The position numbers and the translations under genes are program-made. DNA of 56,298 bases from a virus. The notes below the pieces were generated by a model. The model ran no database searches. It worked only from the letters and a program-made list of their open reading frames with translations, and was not told the DNA's origin. Of this stretch, positions 39,240-47,789 are shown one piece after another. The DNA is taken from positions 1 to 56,298 of IMG/VR virus record IMGVR_UViG_3300037861_000279; one strand, 5' to 3'. Within the stretch, counting starts at the first letter, position 1. The number at the start of each line of letters is the position of its first letter.

Positions 39240-41132
39240 ATGACACACAAAGACATTTCCGAGTACACATTGACGAGCCCTCCTCCCGCAGATCATCCAG
39301 AACTGGCACCTTGGGTATGGGGGTTGTTCGAGGATTCATACGCAGAGAAGGAGCGCCTTGGCCTGATGGAGAGGTGGAAAGCGAACTATCGTCTCTTCCG
39401 TGGAAACCATTGGGGTGAGAAGGCCAGGGGGAACCCAGACAAAATCACCATCAATCTGAATTTTGCTAATATCCAGCGTACCGTTGCAAACATCACAGCA
39501 AAAAATCCTGTAGCAAAGGTGATCGATCTCGACGGTAATGAGGACAATGCTGATCAGGTTCTAACCATGAAGATGAAGAAATGGTGGAACGAGACAGAAC
39601 AACAGGGGAAGCTTGCCAGATCCTCTCTAAACAATGAGATATACGGAATCACTACAGAGAAAGCAGTGTGGATCTCCGCAAAAAAAGAATTCATCCCCAT
39701 CATCATGGATGCATATTCCTACTTCCCAGCTCCAGGGTACTATGAGGAACAGGGTGATATGCCTTATGAGATCCATGCCTTCTCCTTGCCAGTATATGAT
39801 ATAGAAAACACTTTTGGCGTTGAGGGTGTGACTGAAGAGAACGTCGACCAGATACTTGGCCGAGAAGACCGAGAAGAGGTCAGGCCAAATACTGTTCTCT
39901 CCGACTCAGGTGTTGGTGTTGTCCTTGAACAGTCAAAGAAAGATCTCGACACGAAAGGTGCAAAAGGTGGCCAGGCCCTAGTGGTCGAATTATGGATCAA
40001 AGATTCAACAAAACACGATGCTGACCTTGTTACCACTGACGATGAGACCGGAGCAGAGACTATCGTGCACACAAAAGGTCAGCTTCTCTATCCTGACGGT
40101 GTTCGAGTTATTACCATCACCAACAAGAATATTTTCCTTAACGATATGCCCAACCCAAATGTGAACTTTGAGCTGGATCAGGAAAAGATAAGAACATCGT
40201 TCGCCTGGGGCAGACGGCCTTTCTATAAAGCTAATTCATACGAGGACACCACTTCGATATGGGGATTTTCTGCCGGAGAGCAGACAGGAGACCTGAATAA
40301 AAAGATCAACGAGATTGTCTCCCGCATTGCTGCCTATTGTAACCGTGTCCTGTTCCCAACACTGATAGTTGAGAAGGGGTGTGGAATCACAAAGAGCATG
40401 ATCAATAACAAGCCTGGGCTGGTCCTGATGCCTACCAGGCCGAATGCCAGGATCGAATACATCCCAGTTCCCAACCTACCGAGCAACTTCTTCCAAATCC
40501 TTGACCTGCTCGTTAATTTCCATGACCGTGTTTACCAAATCGAGGACGCTGATCGTGGAGTGCAGCCGACAGGAGTAACTGCAGCCAGTGCCATCGTTGC
40601 ACTTCAAGAGCGGAATGCTGTTCTTATCAGGCATAAGATTCGAGCAACAGAGTTTCTGTGCCGGATGCGTGGTCGATGGAACATCTCTTTTATCCAGAAC
40701 TTTTCTGTTAAGCCGGAAAAGATCACCATGGCCGATGAAACCGTTTATGAGTTCTCCGGTATAGAACTGGCTGGGCGTGAGTTCAATTATATTATCGAAA
40801 GTGACTCCACTGTGGCAAGGACCAGTGCCGGAGATCAGGAACAGGCAGTCGGGCTCTATAAAATCAATGCCATTGATCGTACTGCTCTTCTCGATGCACT
40901 CAATTACAAGGATAAGAAGCAGATCATCGAGAGGATGGGCGAAACACAATTGGATGAGGCCTTCAATGTTCTGGTTCAGGCCGGAATGGAGGAGGATGCA
41001 GCCCTGCAGCTCAGACAATTCTTAATGCAACCACAGAACGGACCTGAGTCTGAAACTGCTGGTGATGGTGGAGCGGAAACAGCAGCACCTCCGCAAGCAG
41101 GTACCCCAGTAGCACAACAAGGAGTAGCGTAA
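39240..41132 (+). CDS. Portal protein
   Basis: 630 residues. WGLFEDSYAEKERLGLMERWKANYRLFRGNHWG at the start, then NLNFANIQRTVANITAKNP, EDTTSIWGFSAGEQTGDLNKKINEIVSRIAAYCNR, and a helical C-terminal part (RGVQPTGVTAASAIVALQER) have the layout of dodecameric portals of podo- and siphophages. The last ~60 residues are Ala/Gly/Gln-rich. It forms the entry vertex. It overlaps the FmdB-like gene's start by one base. Confidence 0.85.
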   Translation: MTHKDISEYTLTSPPPADHPELAPWVWGLFEDSYAEKERLGLMERWKANYRLFRGNHWGEKARGNPDKITINLNFANIQRTVANITAKNPVAKVIDLDGNEDNADQVLTMKMKKWWNETEQQGKLARSSLNNEIYGITTEKAVWISAKKEFIPIIMDAYSYFPAPGYYEEQGDMPYEIHAFSLPVYDIENTFGVEGVTEENVDQILGREDREEVRPNTVLSDSGVGVVLEQSKKDLDTKGAKGGQALVVELWIKDSTKHDADLVTTDDETGAETIVHTKGQLLYPDGVRVITITNKNIFLNDMPNPNVNFELDQEKIRTSFAWGRRPFYKANSYEDTTSIWGFSAGEQTGDLNKKINEIVSRIAAYCNRVLFPTLIVEKGCGITKSMINNKPGLVLMPTRPNARIEYIPVPNLPSNFFQILDLLVNFHDRVYQIEDADRGVQPTGVTAASAIVALQERNAVLIRHKIRATEFLCRMRGRWNISFIQNFSVKPEKITMADETVYEFSGIELAGREFNYIIESDSTVARTSAGDQEQAVGLYKINAIDRTALLDALNYKDKKQIIERMGETQLDEAFNVLVQAGMEEDAALQLRQFLMQPQNGPESETAGDGGAETAAPPQAGTPVAQQGVA

Positions 41133-41413
41133 TGCCCACGTATAGTTACGAATGCCAGGCCACTGGTTGTACGAAAGTGTTTGACAAACATCTCAGGCTA
41201 TCAGAATATAAGACACCGCAAGCTTGTCCAGACTGCGGTGTAGAAGCAAAGAAGCTTATGACCCTTGGTGGTATACAAGATGATCACCCTGTTTGGTTAG
41301 ACCAGTCGGTCAGAAACCAGCTGCAGGACACTGATTCTCACCATATCCCCATAGAAACACGGAAGCAGTACGACAAACATTTGAAGGACAACGGCATAAT
41401 CCCATCAAGATAG
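41132..41413 (+). CDS. FmdB-type zinc-ribbon protein
   Basis: 93 residues. MPTYSYECQATGCTKVFDKHLRL, then CPDCGVEAKKLM is the FmdB/CxxC_CxxC_SSSS ribbon layout. Frequent in phages between portal and scaffold genes. Role in the virion is not established. Starts on the portal stop (TAATG). Confidence 0.8.
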   Translation: MPTYSYECQATGCTKVFDKHLRLSEYKTPQACPDCGVEAKKLMTLGGIQDDHPVWLDQSVRNQLQDTDSHHIPIETRKQYDKHLKDNGIIPSR

Positions 41414-41465
41414 CCGCCCTTCGCAATCAGGGATACCCAGCAATGGCCCCAAAAGGAGTAGAACA

Positions 41466-42335
41466 ATGTCATTACCAGATGAAAGTGTCATAGTTGGCGA
41501 TCAAGCAGCAGCAGACCGAGAAGACGTTACGCCAGATCCTGAAACAGAAGCGGCAGCAGCAGCAGCAAAAGTCGTAGATGATGATGCGGCAGCAGCAGCT
41601 TTAGCAGCAGGGAAGGAAGAACCAACGCTCTTAGCCGGAAAGTTTAAAACCGTACAAGAACTGGAAAAATCTTATTCCGAGCTTTCAAAGAAAATTGGCA
41701 CCCAGGGTAGCAAACTGGGTAAAGCAGAAGAAGAACGTTCTCTTTTGTTGAGCCAGCTCGATAAGATGTCAATCAAAAGTCAGGATGCCCCCAAAGATCA
41801 GGGTAAGGCCGATGACCTCGAAGGACAGCTATCAGTGATAGCCCAGGAAGTTGAAGACGGTAATTTATCAATCGGCGATGGTATGAAGAAAACTGCCTTG
41901 ATCTCTGCCCAGATAGCCCAAAATGCAACTGTTGAGGGCATAAAGAAAGAGCAGACTCAGGCAACGGTCGACCAATCGAAGAAGACATTTGCGGAGACCA
42001 ACCCAGATTTTTTCGATATGCAGCAGTCAGGAGAATTGGAGGGGATTAAGAACACACTCCCAGGATTCCATGATGACATCTCTGCATATTTCGCTCTAAA
42101 GGCAGAGACCTTGCAGTCAACCACTCAGGCTGCAGTAGATGCTGCCAGGTTGGAAGGCATAGGGCTTGGGAAGGCGGAAATGGCAAAGATTGCAGGGGGT
42201 GACGCAAACACCCAGAAAGTCCTCCAGAGTGGGGGCAAATCGGCAGAAGCTATTGGAAGGAAAACCACTCCAATGAAACAGAGTGAAATTAGACAATCCG
42301 GCCTTGATGCATTGAACAAAGCACGAGGCGGATGA
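41466..42335 (+). CDS. Capsid scaffold/assembly protein
   Basis: 289 residues. Acidic, Ala-rich N-terminus (about 1-50), LLAGKFKTVQELEKSYSELSKKIG typical of phage scaffold proteins, then coiled-coil and a helical end with KQSEIRQSGLDALNKARGG that probably binds the coat. It lies just upstream of the major capsid gene, with AAAAGGAGTAGAACA before the ATG. It would be removed after assembly. Confidence 0.82.
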   Translation: MSLPDESVIVGDQAAADREDVTPDPETEAAAAAAKVVDDDAAAAALAAGKEEPTLLAGKFKTVQELEKSYSELSKKIGTQGSKLGKAEEERSLLLSQLDKMSIKSQDAPKDQGKADDLEGQLSVIAQEVEDGNLSIGDGMKKTALISAQIAQNATVEGIKKEQTQATVDQSKKTFAETNPDFFDMQQSGELEGIKNTLPGFHDDISAYFALKAETLQSTTQAAVDAARLEGIGLGKAEMAKIAGGDANTQKVLQSGGKSAEAIGRKTTPMKQSEIRQSGLDALNKARGG

Positions 42336-42357
42336 TCTAAATTAAAAGGAAAAAGCC

Positions 42358-43326
42358 ATGTCCCTCGAATTAACAGAAATTCAGGCAATAACTAATGATT
42401 ATTGCGACAAAAAGACCACTGATATCTTTGCAGTGGATAACGTTCTTCTTTACATGCTCATGATGGGCGGAAAGTTCGCCGAGTCTCTCGTTACAGCCGG
42501 AGAGCTTGTAGATGGTGGTGAAAAAATTCGTGTCATCATCGAATATGGCCGAGCGAACACTGGATCTTATGGTAACACCACCAAGATTCCACAGAGCAAA
42601 CAAGAGATCTTGAATGCTGCCCGATTTCGTTGGGGTGGCGCGTATGCTGCTAACGCAATTGATCTCGATGACCAAGTCCAGAATACTGGCGATGCAGCTC
42701 TCGTTGACATGGTTCAGGGAAAAATCAACAACATCAACAAAACCATCCGTGACACCATGGGACAGCAGGTTTACGATGCTGCTGCTACTGAAAAAGATAT
42801 CTTGGGCCTTGGTGATCTGTTCAATGCGACTACCTCTTTGGCTTATGGTTCTATCACTGAAGATGATATCGCAAAATGGAAGCATAACAACACTGCAATT
42901 GGTGCAGCAATATCCTACAAGGTTATGCAGGCTATCCGGAGAACGGCCAAAGTTGGTCAGTCCAAGGATAAGAAGCCCAATCTCTACATTACTACCGATG
43001 TACTGAAGGATGGGTTTGAAAGAACTCTCCAGGCAAACGTCCGGTTTCGTAATGAGAAGATGGTTGATGCTGGTTTTGATAACGTCCTATTTGGTGGTGC
43101 TCCTGTTGTTGCTGATGACCGTCAGGCAGCTGGTAGAATGGATGCTCTCAACCTGAACTATCTCATGTTGAAGACTCATTCCAAGTATCAATTTACCCGT
43201 CCTACCTGGGAATACAGCAAAGATCAGCCAGATACTCTGGTTGCTAATACTCGCTGGATCGGCCAGCTGTGTACCTCACACCGAGCAGCTCACGCACGAT
43301 CTACTGGTCTGACCGAGCCTGCATAA
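42358..43326 (+). CDS. Major capsid protein
   Basis: 322 residues. Follows scaffold, as usual for the coat gene. GGEKIRVIIEYGRANTGSYG, KQEILNAARFRWGGAYAANAIDLDDQ, VDMVQGKINNINKTIRDTMGQQVYDAA, and TDVLKDGFERTLQ fit the HK97-fold major capsid proteins of podo-/siphophages that include an N-terminal strand, E-loop and A-domain. Good AAAAGGAAAAAGCC site. Confidence 0.88.
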   Translation: MSLELTEIQAITNDYCDKKTTDIFAVDNVLLYMLMMGGKFAESLVTAGELVDGGEKIRVIIEYGRANTGSYGNTTKIPQSKQEILNAARFRWGGAYAANAIDLDDQVQNTGDAALVDMVQGKINNINKTIRDTMGQQVYDAAATEKDILGLGDLFNATTSLAYGSITEDDIAKWKHNNTAIGAAISYKVMQAIRRTAKVGQSKDKKPNLYITTDVLKDGFERTLQANVRFRNEKMVDAGFDNVLFGGAPVVADDRQAAGRMDALNLNYLMLKTHSKYQFTRPTWEYSKDQPDTLVANTRWIGQLCTSHRAAHARSTGLTEPA

Positions 43327-43401
43327 GATTGAAGGTTAACGGGGGAGCAATCCCCCTGCTGATTAAATGACAACCCCATAAACTCCCAAGGAGTGAATAT
43401 C

Positions 43402-43761
43402 ATGGATCAAGACATACATTTTCAAAAGCCTGCAGCCTTTGCAGCTGGCGCATTAACTACTTTTTTTCAGGTTCCTTATCGCTGTACCCTCAGAGAAATC
43501 AAGGGAATAGTTCAGGCAGACCCTGGTGACGACGAGACCATTACCGTCACTGGTGGTGCCACTGCAGCTACTGCAACCATTGCCCTGGGTGTTTTGACCT
43601 TCGGCAATACCATTGCAGCTGGCGCAGTCGGGGCATGGGTTCCAGATGCAACCACTGGTGGTACCGTTTTGGAAGAGGGCTCTTTCCTTAAGTTTGTTAC
43701 CTCTGCTGCAGCTGTTGCTGCTGTTGATACTGACATCGAGCTTGACCCCTACGCCAGATAA
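43402..43761 (+). CDS. Head decoration-type protein
   Basis: 119 residues from ATG 43402, with AAGGAG eight bases upstream; GTG 43393 is less favourable. Ala/Thr/Gly-rich, beta-strand pattern (LREIKGIVQADPGDDETITVTGG, GGTVLEEGSFLKFVTS). Position between coat and adaptor suggests a decoration or head-stabilising protein. Followed by a terminator. Confidence 0.65.
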   Translation: MDQDIHFQKPAAFAAGALTTFFQVPYRCTLREIKGIVQADPGDDETITVTGGATAATATIALGVLTFGNTIAAGAVGAWVPDATTGGTVLEEGSFLKFVTSAAAVAAVDTDIELDPYAR

Positions 43762-43781
43762 GAAATTTCTGTAGTTGAGAC

Positions 43782-43817
43782 AAAAGGCCTGGGGTAATTA
43801 TACCCTGGGCCTTTTCT
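43782..43817 (+). terminator. Terminator after capsid genes
   Basis: AAAAGGCCTGGGGTA (43782-43796) pairs with TACCCTGGGCCTTTT (43801-43815), loop ATTA, two G-U pairs, with a short T-run ending in CT. It would lower transcription of tail genes relative to capsid genes. Confidence 0.8.
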
Positions 43818-43828
43818 AGAAGGATGCC

Positions 43829-44497
43829 ATGCAATTATCAGAAATCGTTAAGGCAGTACAAGACGTTGTGCATAATTCAGACTACACCTCGGATATCATC
43901 AAGTCCTATATCAACGAGGCTATCCTGGCCGTTGCCACTGGAGTCGAGATCCCAGGGAGGCGGCAACTTTCTCCACCTTTACCTGATCTGTATATCGCAG
44001 ATGATGTCGAGACCGTTGTTGGTGCTGGGCTCTGCGAGTTGCCTGAGGACTACAACCGCAATGTGGTAATGGTTGTTAATTCAACCGGTGAAACAATCAG
44101 GCATATACCATCGTTTATAAAATTCATGCAGACTTCAGCTGATAAGGCCGGAGGAAGTGTTTCAAAATATGCAGTGAATGGGAAGCAACTCCACTATCGA
44201 GACATCCCTGCAGCCGCCACAACTTTAACAGTCCACTATTACAAAAACCCCGAGCCACTCTCCGCAGATGGGGATATCCCAGAAGGCATACCACCAACGC
44301 TTCATAGAAGCCTGATCGTAGGGTATGCAGCGAGAGAGATCTTTAATCGGATTGAGCTTGGCCTGGCAGGCCCCAAGGTTGATACAGCAAATTATGACAG
44401 TATCTTTCAAGGCGGAATCTTAAAGCTGGTTGATCTAATACCGGAAGACGGTGAACCAGATTACTACGACAACACCACAGACTACGTAGGTAAGTGA
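43829..44497 (+). CDS. Head-tail adaptor protein
   Basis: 222 residues. MQLSEIVKAVQDVVHN, SYINEAILAVATGVEIPGRRQLSPPLPDLY, YNRNVVMVVNSTGE, HYRDIPAAATTLTVHYYKNPEPL and a late LHRSLIVGYAAREIFNRIE match phage adaptor/connector proteins that bridge portal and short tail. It overlaps nothing and is followed one base later by the tail gene. Confidence 0.8.
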   Translation: MQLSEIVKAVQDVVHNSDYTSDIIKSYINEAILAVATGVEIPGRRQLSPPLPDLYIADDVETVVGAGLCELPEDYNRNVVMVVNSTGETIRHIPSFIKFMQTSADKAGGSVSKYAVNGKQLHYRDIPAAATTLTVHYYKNPEPLSADGDIPEGIPPTLHRSLIVGYAAREIFNRIELGLAGPKVDTANYDSIFQGGILKLVDLIPEDGEPDYYDNTTDYVGK

Positions 44498-44498
44498 T

Positions 44499-45128
44499 AT
44501 GGCGAGATTCTCAGTTAAAGTAAAGAACCTGATGAAGGGATTAAGGCCGAGCAAGCGCAATCCACGGAACAACGGATTCCTCACCACCTGTGCGGGTATG
44601 GTTGGCAGAGATGGTGTCCTGCAGGCCATAGACCCATTCTCGACCATCTTGGCTTATCCGATGCAGGTAATCGGGACAGATCGCCTGAACTATACCTGTA
44701 TTGCTGACCATGTGGCGGCATCGACCAACATTCCGGTAACTGGAGTCGACTGGGCAACATATTGGTCACAGAGTGGTACCGATGGCGAGGTCTGGGTCGA
44801 CGGGAAATCCTACATGACAAACGTGAGTGACGGGTTCCCTTATCCTCAAATTTTTGAATTCAGGCAGATGACAATCGTCTGTGGAAAAACAGACATATAT
44901 GAGTGGGTTGATTCCGCTCTTGTCTTGAGACTGTCTGTAGCTGCAGGGCAGACCTGGCGAGCTCTTGACTTCAACGATTTTATCTACATGACCAATGGTG
45001 TGGTTTCTGTTACCAGGGATCCTCTCACAAAACTCTACTCCGTCTCTGATCAGCCTCCAGCCTATGCACTTTGCAATTACAATGGCCAGGTAGTTATTGG
45101 TTCTCCTCCTACTAATTACTGGGAATGA
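44499..45128 (+). CDS. Tail protein, N-terminal half of a split gene
   Basis: 209 residues. Pieces RNNGFLTTCAGMVGRDGVLQAIDP, FRQMTIVCGKTDIYEW, FNDFIYMTNGVVSVTRDPLT and NYNGQVVIGSPPTNYWE resemble the beta-propeller-like tail/tail-completion proteins of short-tailed phages. In those proteins the G-x-x-x-x-G strand leads directly into an IGSxDFT segment. That segment is missing here and occurs at 47789-48862. The inference is that one ancestral gene is split by the intervening four genes. Confidence 0.65.
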   Translation: MARFSVKVKNLMKGLRPSKRNPRNNGFLTTCAGMVGRDGVLQAIDPFSTILAYPMQVIGTDRLNYTCIADHVAASTNIPVTGVDWATYWSQSGTDGEVWVDGKSYMTNVSDGFPYPQIFEFRQMTIVCGKTDIYEWVDSALVLRLSVAAGQTWRALDFNDFIYMTNGVVSVTRDPLTKLYSVSDQPPAYALCNYNGQVVIGSPPTNYWE

Positions 45129-45129
45129 T

Positions 45130-45768
45130 ATGGGGTGGAAAGACGATAAGAACCTTGACCCATGGAACTTGCCAAAAGTCGATTTCAATTCTTTGGACCC
45201 AGGTCCGTGGAAGTTCAGGAAGACGGCGGCAGACATCAGATATAATGAAGGGACATTTATCTCCGATTCATCAAACCCTATCTTTGTTCCCCCAGAAGCT
45301 CCCCACGATCCAGTGCCAGAAATCCACAGTCCTTGTGGTTACTGGATAAACGAATACACCCAGGGCATTATACTGACGACGCCTCCTTATCCGATAGAAG
45401 CAACTGAAAAAATTGGAGCAGATGACTTTGGTGTGGTGAGTGGTTTTTTTGAGCTGGATTTTGTGATAAAAGATTTTGATAATCAAGAAAGTGTATACGC
45501 ATCCTCTCATGATCTGGTTGGTGGAGTTTTAAGGCTTGCATTGCATTCAGCAACACCTGTCGAAAGTCTCGTAAGTACTGGTAGTTCCGTTGTTAGTGGG
45601 CACTTCAACATAACACTTCACAATATATCGTACACGGAAAGCTTGCAGGACGAAATCACCCTGGCATCAGGAATACTGAGAAAAGCTCTCATTACATATG
45701 ACCATGGACTTCCTGAATCTTTAACAGCAACATCAGCCTTAGTAATCGGAGGATCTCATGGGGTTTAA
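45130..45768 (+). CDS. Tandem-repeat tail-region protein
   Basis: 212 residues from ATG 45130, two bases after the upstream stop; a TTG start at 45097 is less likely. The C-terminal half has four ESx-centred units spaced 25, 25 and 26 residues apart (NQESVYASS, PVESLVST, YTESLQDE, LPESLTAT), each followed by a G-x-x-x-x-x-L strand. These beta-repeats look like an adhesin or stem. The N-terminus has two prolines-rich patches. Its end overlaps the next gene by 11 bases. Confidence 0.6.
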   Translation: MGWKDDKNLDPWNLPKVDFNSLDPGPWKFRKTAADIRYNEGTFISDSSNPIFVPPEAPHDPVPEIHSPCGYWINEYTQGIILTTPPYPIEATEKIGADDFGVVSGFFELDFVIKDFDNQESVYASSHDLVGGVLRLALHSATPVESLVSTGSSVVSGHFNITLHNISYTESLQDEITLASGILRKALITYDHGLPESLTATSALVIGGSHGV

Positions 45769-46702
45769 AACAAAAGTATCTGGATTTTATAAGATCGAAG
45801 TTAAGAAGATAGTCGATGGTAAGGAAGTTATTACTAGAACTGTGGATTGGTTCCCTAACCTAATAACAAACACTGGCCTGGACCTTCTTGCAACTTCAAA
45901 TTTTTACTTGGGCTATTGCTGTGTCGGAAGTGACAACACCACTCCAGAGGTTACAGATAGTGCGCTTGGTGGGTTAATAACTGCAGATGCAACTGTAATT
46001 TCTAGAGAATGGGGTACAGAATCAGCTTCACCATATTACTGCTGGACTAGATGGACGTACAGGTTCGGTGAGGGTGTGGCAGCAGGGAACTTGTCAGAAG
46101 TTGGTGTATCTGACCTAGAGACAAGTACTGCTCTTCTTTCAAGGGCATTAGTCTTAGATACAGGTGGAAATCCGACGACCATTACTATGCTCTCTGATGA
46201 ATTCTTGGACGTTACCTATGAGATCAGATTTTACCCAAAGCTTACTGACAGTGCAGGTAGTGTGGTGTTTACGGGCAGTATCGGTGGATCATATAGCTGG
46301 GACATGAGAAGTTCTCAGGTTGGGGTGTTTGGTTCCAATGATTCTTCAGATGGCTGGGGTTGGAACCAAGGTGTCAACACTATACTTAGAACAATGCGTG
46401 GTTCAGGTGACGGCTGGAAGGCATACAGTAGCGTGATGGGTCCGATAACTGGAAAACCAGCAACCCTTGTTACTGGAAACCCAGTAGCGGGGGTGACCTC
46501 ACCTGCATATGTGCCTGGTAGTTATGAGGCTTACGGGGTTATTAGGTTTGAGTTAGACGAGGGCAATGACCTTCTTGGTATAAGATCCTTACAGGGCGTT
46601 TTCGGCCTTGGGACTCTTCAAATAGAATTCGATACTCCAGTAATGAAAACAGCCAATGATATCTTTGAGCTAACAATCAAACACTCCTGGGCCAGGTTAT
46701 GA
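45758..46702 (+). CDS. Tail-region structural protein (314 aa)
   Basis: 314 residues. GFYKIEVKKIVDGKEVITRTVDWFPNLITNTGLDLL resembles N-termini of phage tail-fibre/baseplate proteins; later YCCVGSDNTTPEVTDSALGG, EGVAAGNLSEVGVS and a beta-rich remainder. Encoded in the four-gene insert that separates the two tail-gene halves. Exact role unknown. Confidence 0.6.
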   Translation: MGFKTKVSGFYKIEVKKIVDGKEVITRTVDWFPNLITNTGLDLLATSNFYLGYCCVGSDNTTPEVTDSALGGLITADATVISREWGTESASPYYCWTRWTYRFGEGVAAGNLSEVGVSDLETSTALLSRALVLDTGGNPTTITMLSDEFLDVTYEIRFYPKLTDSAGSVVFTGSIGGSYSWDMRSSQVGVFGSNDSSDGWGWNQGVNTILRTMRGSGDGWKAYSSVMGPITGKPATLVTGNPVAGVTSPAYVPGSYEAYGVIRFELDEGNDLLGIRSLQGVFGLGTLQIEFDTPVMKTANDIFELTIKHSWARL

Positions 46703-47271
46703 TCCCAGAAGACATACTCTCAACTACACCTGTCCCTGCTCCTATCGTCGGAGCAAGGGATTATCCGATAACACCAACACTCGACTTTGAAGATGGTGGG
46801 ATTGGAATTAGTGACCCTTCAGAGGGGTTGAATTACCAAGTGTGGAAAGCTGTTATACAAGATACAAGGAATGTTTATCTCGAGGCAGCAAACACTCCCA
46901 GGTTTATCCTTTATGCCGGTGAGGGAATAACGGAAATAAGTTTTACGTTTGACCAAAACATGCGACCTGTTCTGGTTTTTGTTGAAGAGGGACGTCCTAA
47001 GATGAGGTGGTACGATTCATCGGCTGGGGAACAGGTTGTCACTCTTCTTGATAAGAACATGGTTAACCCCAGGGTATTCCTTGATGACAAGAGAATTTTG
47101 GAGACGGGGAAAAGTGATATCATCCTTGGGTACATCAGGGCTAATAATTTGTATTTCAGGATGCAGAGGGATAGGTTTGGTGTGGAATATTTACTAAAAA
47201 AGAAAATAAATAGCCTGCACAAGATCGGCATGAACAGCCAGTTGCGGCTGCAGTTTATGATTAATCCTTAG
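46699..47271 (+). CDS. Hypothetical tail-region protein (190 aa)
   Basis: 190 residues, GARDYPITPTLDFEDGGIGISDPSEGLNY, later LSFTFDQNMRPVLVFVEEG-like beta-propeller-ish strands (SFTFDQNMRPVLVFV, MRWYDSS) and YIRANNLYFRMQRDRFGVEYLL. Propeller-like pieces resemble tail fibre-hub proteins. It overlaps the preceding gene by four bases. No named family. Confidence 0.55.
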   Translation: MIPEDILSTTPVPAPIVGARDYPITPTLDFEDGGIGISDPSEGLNYQVWKAVIQDTRNVYLEAANTPRFILYAGEGITEISFTFDQNMRPVLVFVEEGRPKMRWYDSSAGEQVVTLLDKNMVNPRVFLDDKRILETGKSDIILGYIRANNLYFRMQRDRFGVEYLLKKKINSLHKIGMNSQLRLQFMINP

Positions 47272-47327
47272 GACGTTTTATTTAATAGTGTTAATTTTTA
47301 CACGGGTATACAATAAAGGAGCAGCAA

Positions 47328-47789
47328 ATGGCAAACCAAGTTCCCAATAGTGCAAAAGTGATGTACCGGAAGGGTCAAATTAAGGATTCTGATATGGCGG
47401 GAACTGGTTCCGCCGACACATTTAAAATGATCCTACTGGCCCCAGGTTTCGTCTTTGACAAAGACAATCACAATTCGTATGCCGATGTCATCGCATTTGA
47501 GGTTCCCAATGGCAATGGATATACAACAGGTGGAATAACCCTGACTGGCGTAACATGCGTTGTTGACGACACAGCAGACCAGGCTAAGACCTCTTGGTCA
47601 AACGTTCAGTGGAATGCTTCAGCTGGTAGTATCTCTGCCTCTGGAGCGATTATCTTTGACGATACCACCGATGGCGTAACATCTGACTATGCGGATGCAA
47701 TCATCAGCTATAAAGATGCCTTGGGAACTATCACTGCAACCGATGGAACTCCGATAATTTTTAGCTCAATAAAAGAGACTTTTAGCTAA
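47328..47789 (+). CDS. Putative tail structural protein (153 aa)
   Basis: 153 residues with AAAGGAGCAGCAA before the ATG. KVMYRKGQIKDSDMAGTGSADTFKMILL is followed by a beta-rich domain (GYTTGGITLTGVTCVVDD, SGAIIFDDTTDGVTSDYADA), like many small phage structural proteins. Its stop overlaps the next ATG (TAATG). Confidence 0.6.
   Translation: MANQVPNSAKVMYRKGQIKDSDMAGTGSADTFKMILLAPGFVFDKDNHNSYADVIAFEVPNGNGYTTGGITLTGVTCVVDDTADQAKTSWSNVQWNASAGSISASGAIIFDDTTDGVTSDYADAIISYKDALGTITATDGTPIIFSSIKETFS

Noticed and set aside
41490-41625. GCAGCAGCA-rich tract in the scaffold gene
   Set aside because: Explained as Ala-rich coding sequence at the scaffold N-terminus, not as a regulatory repeat.
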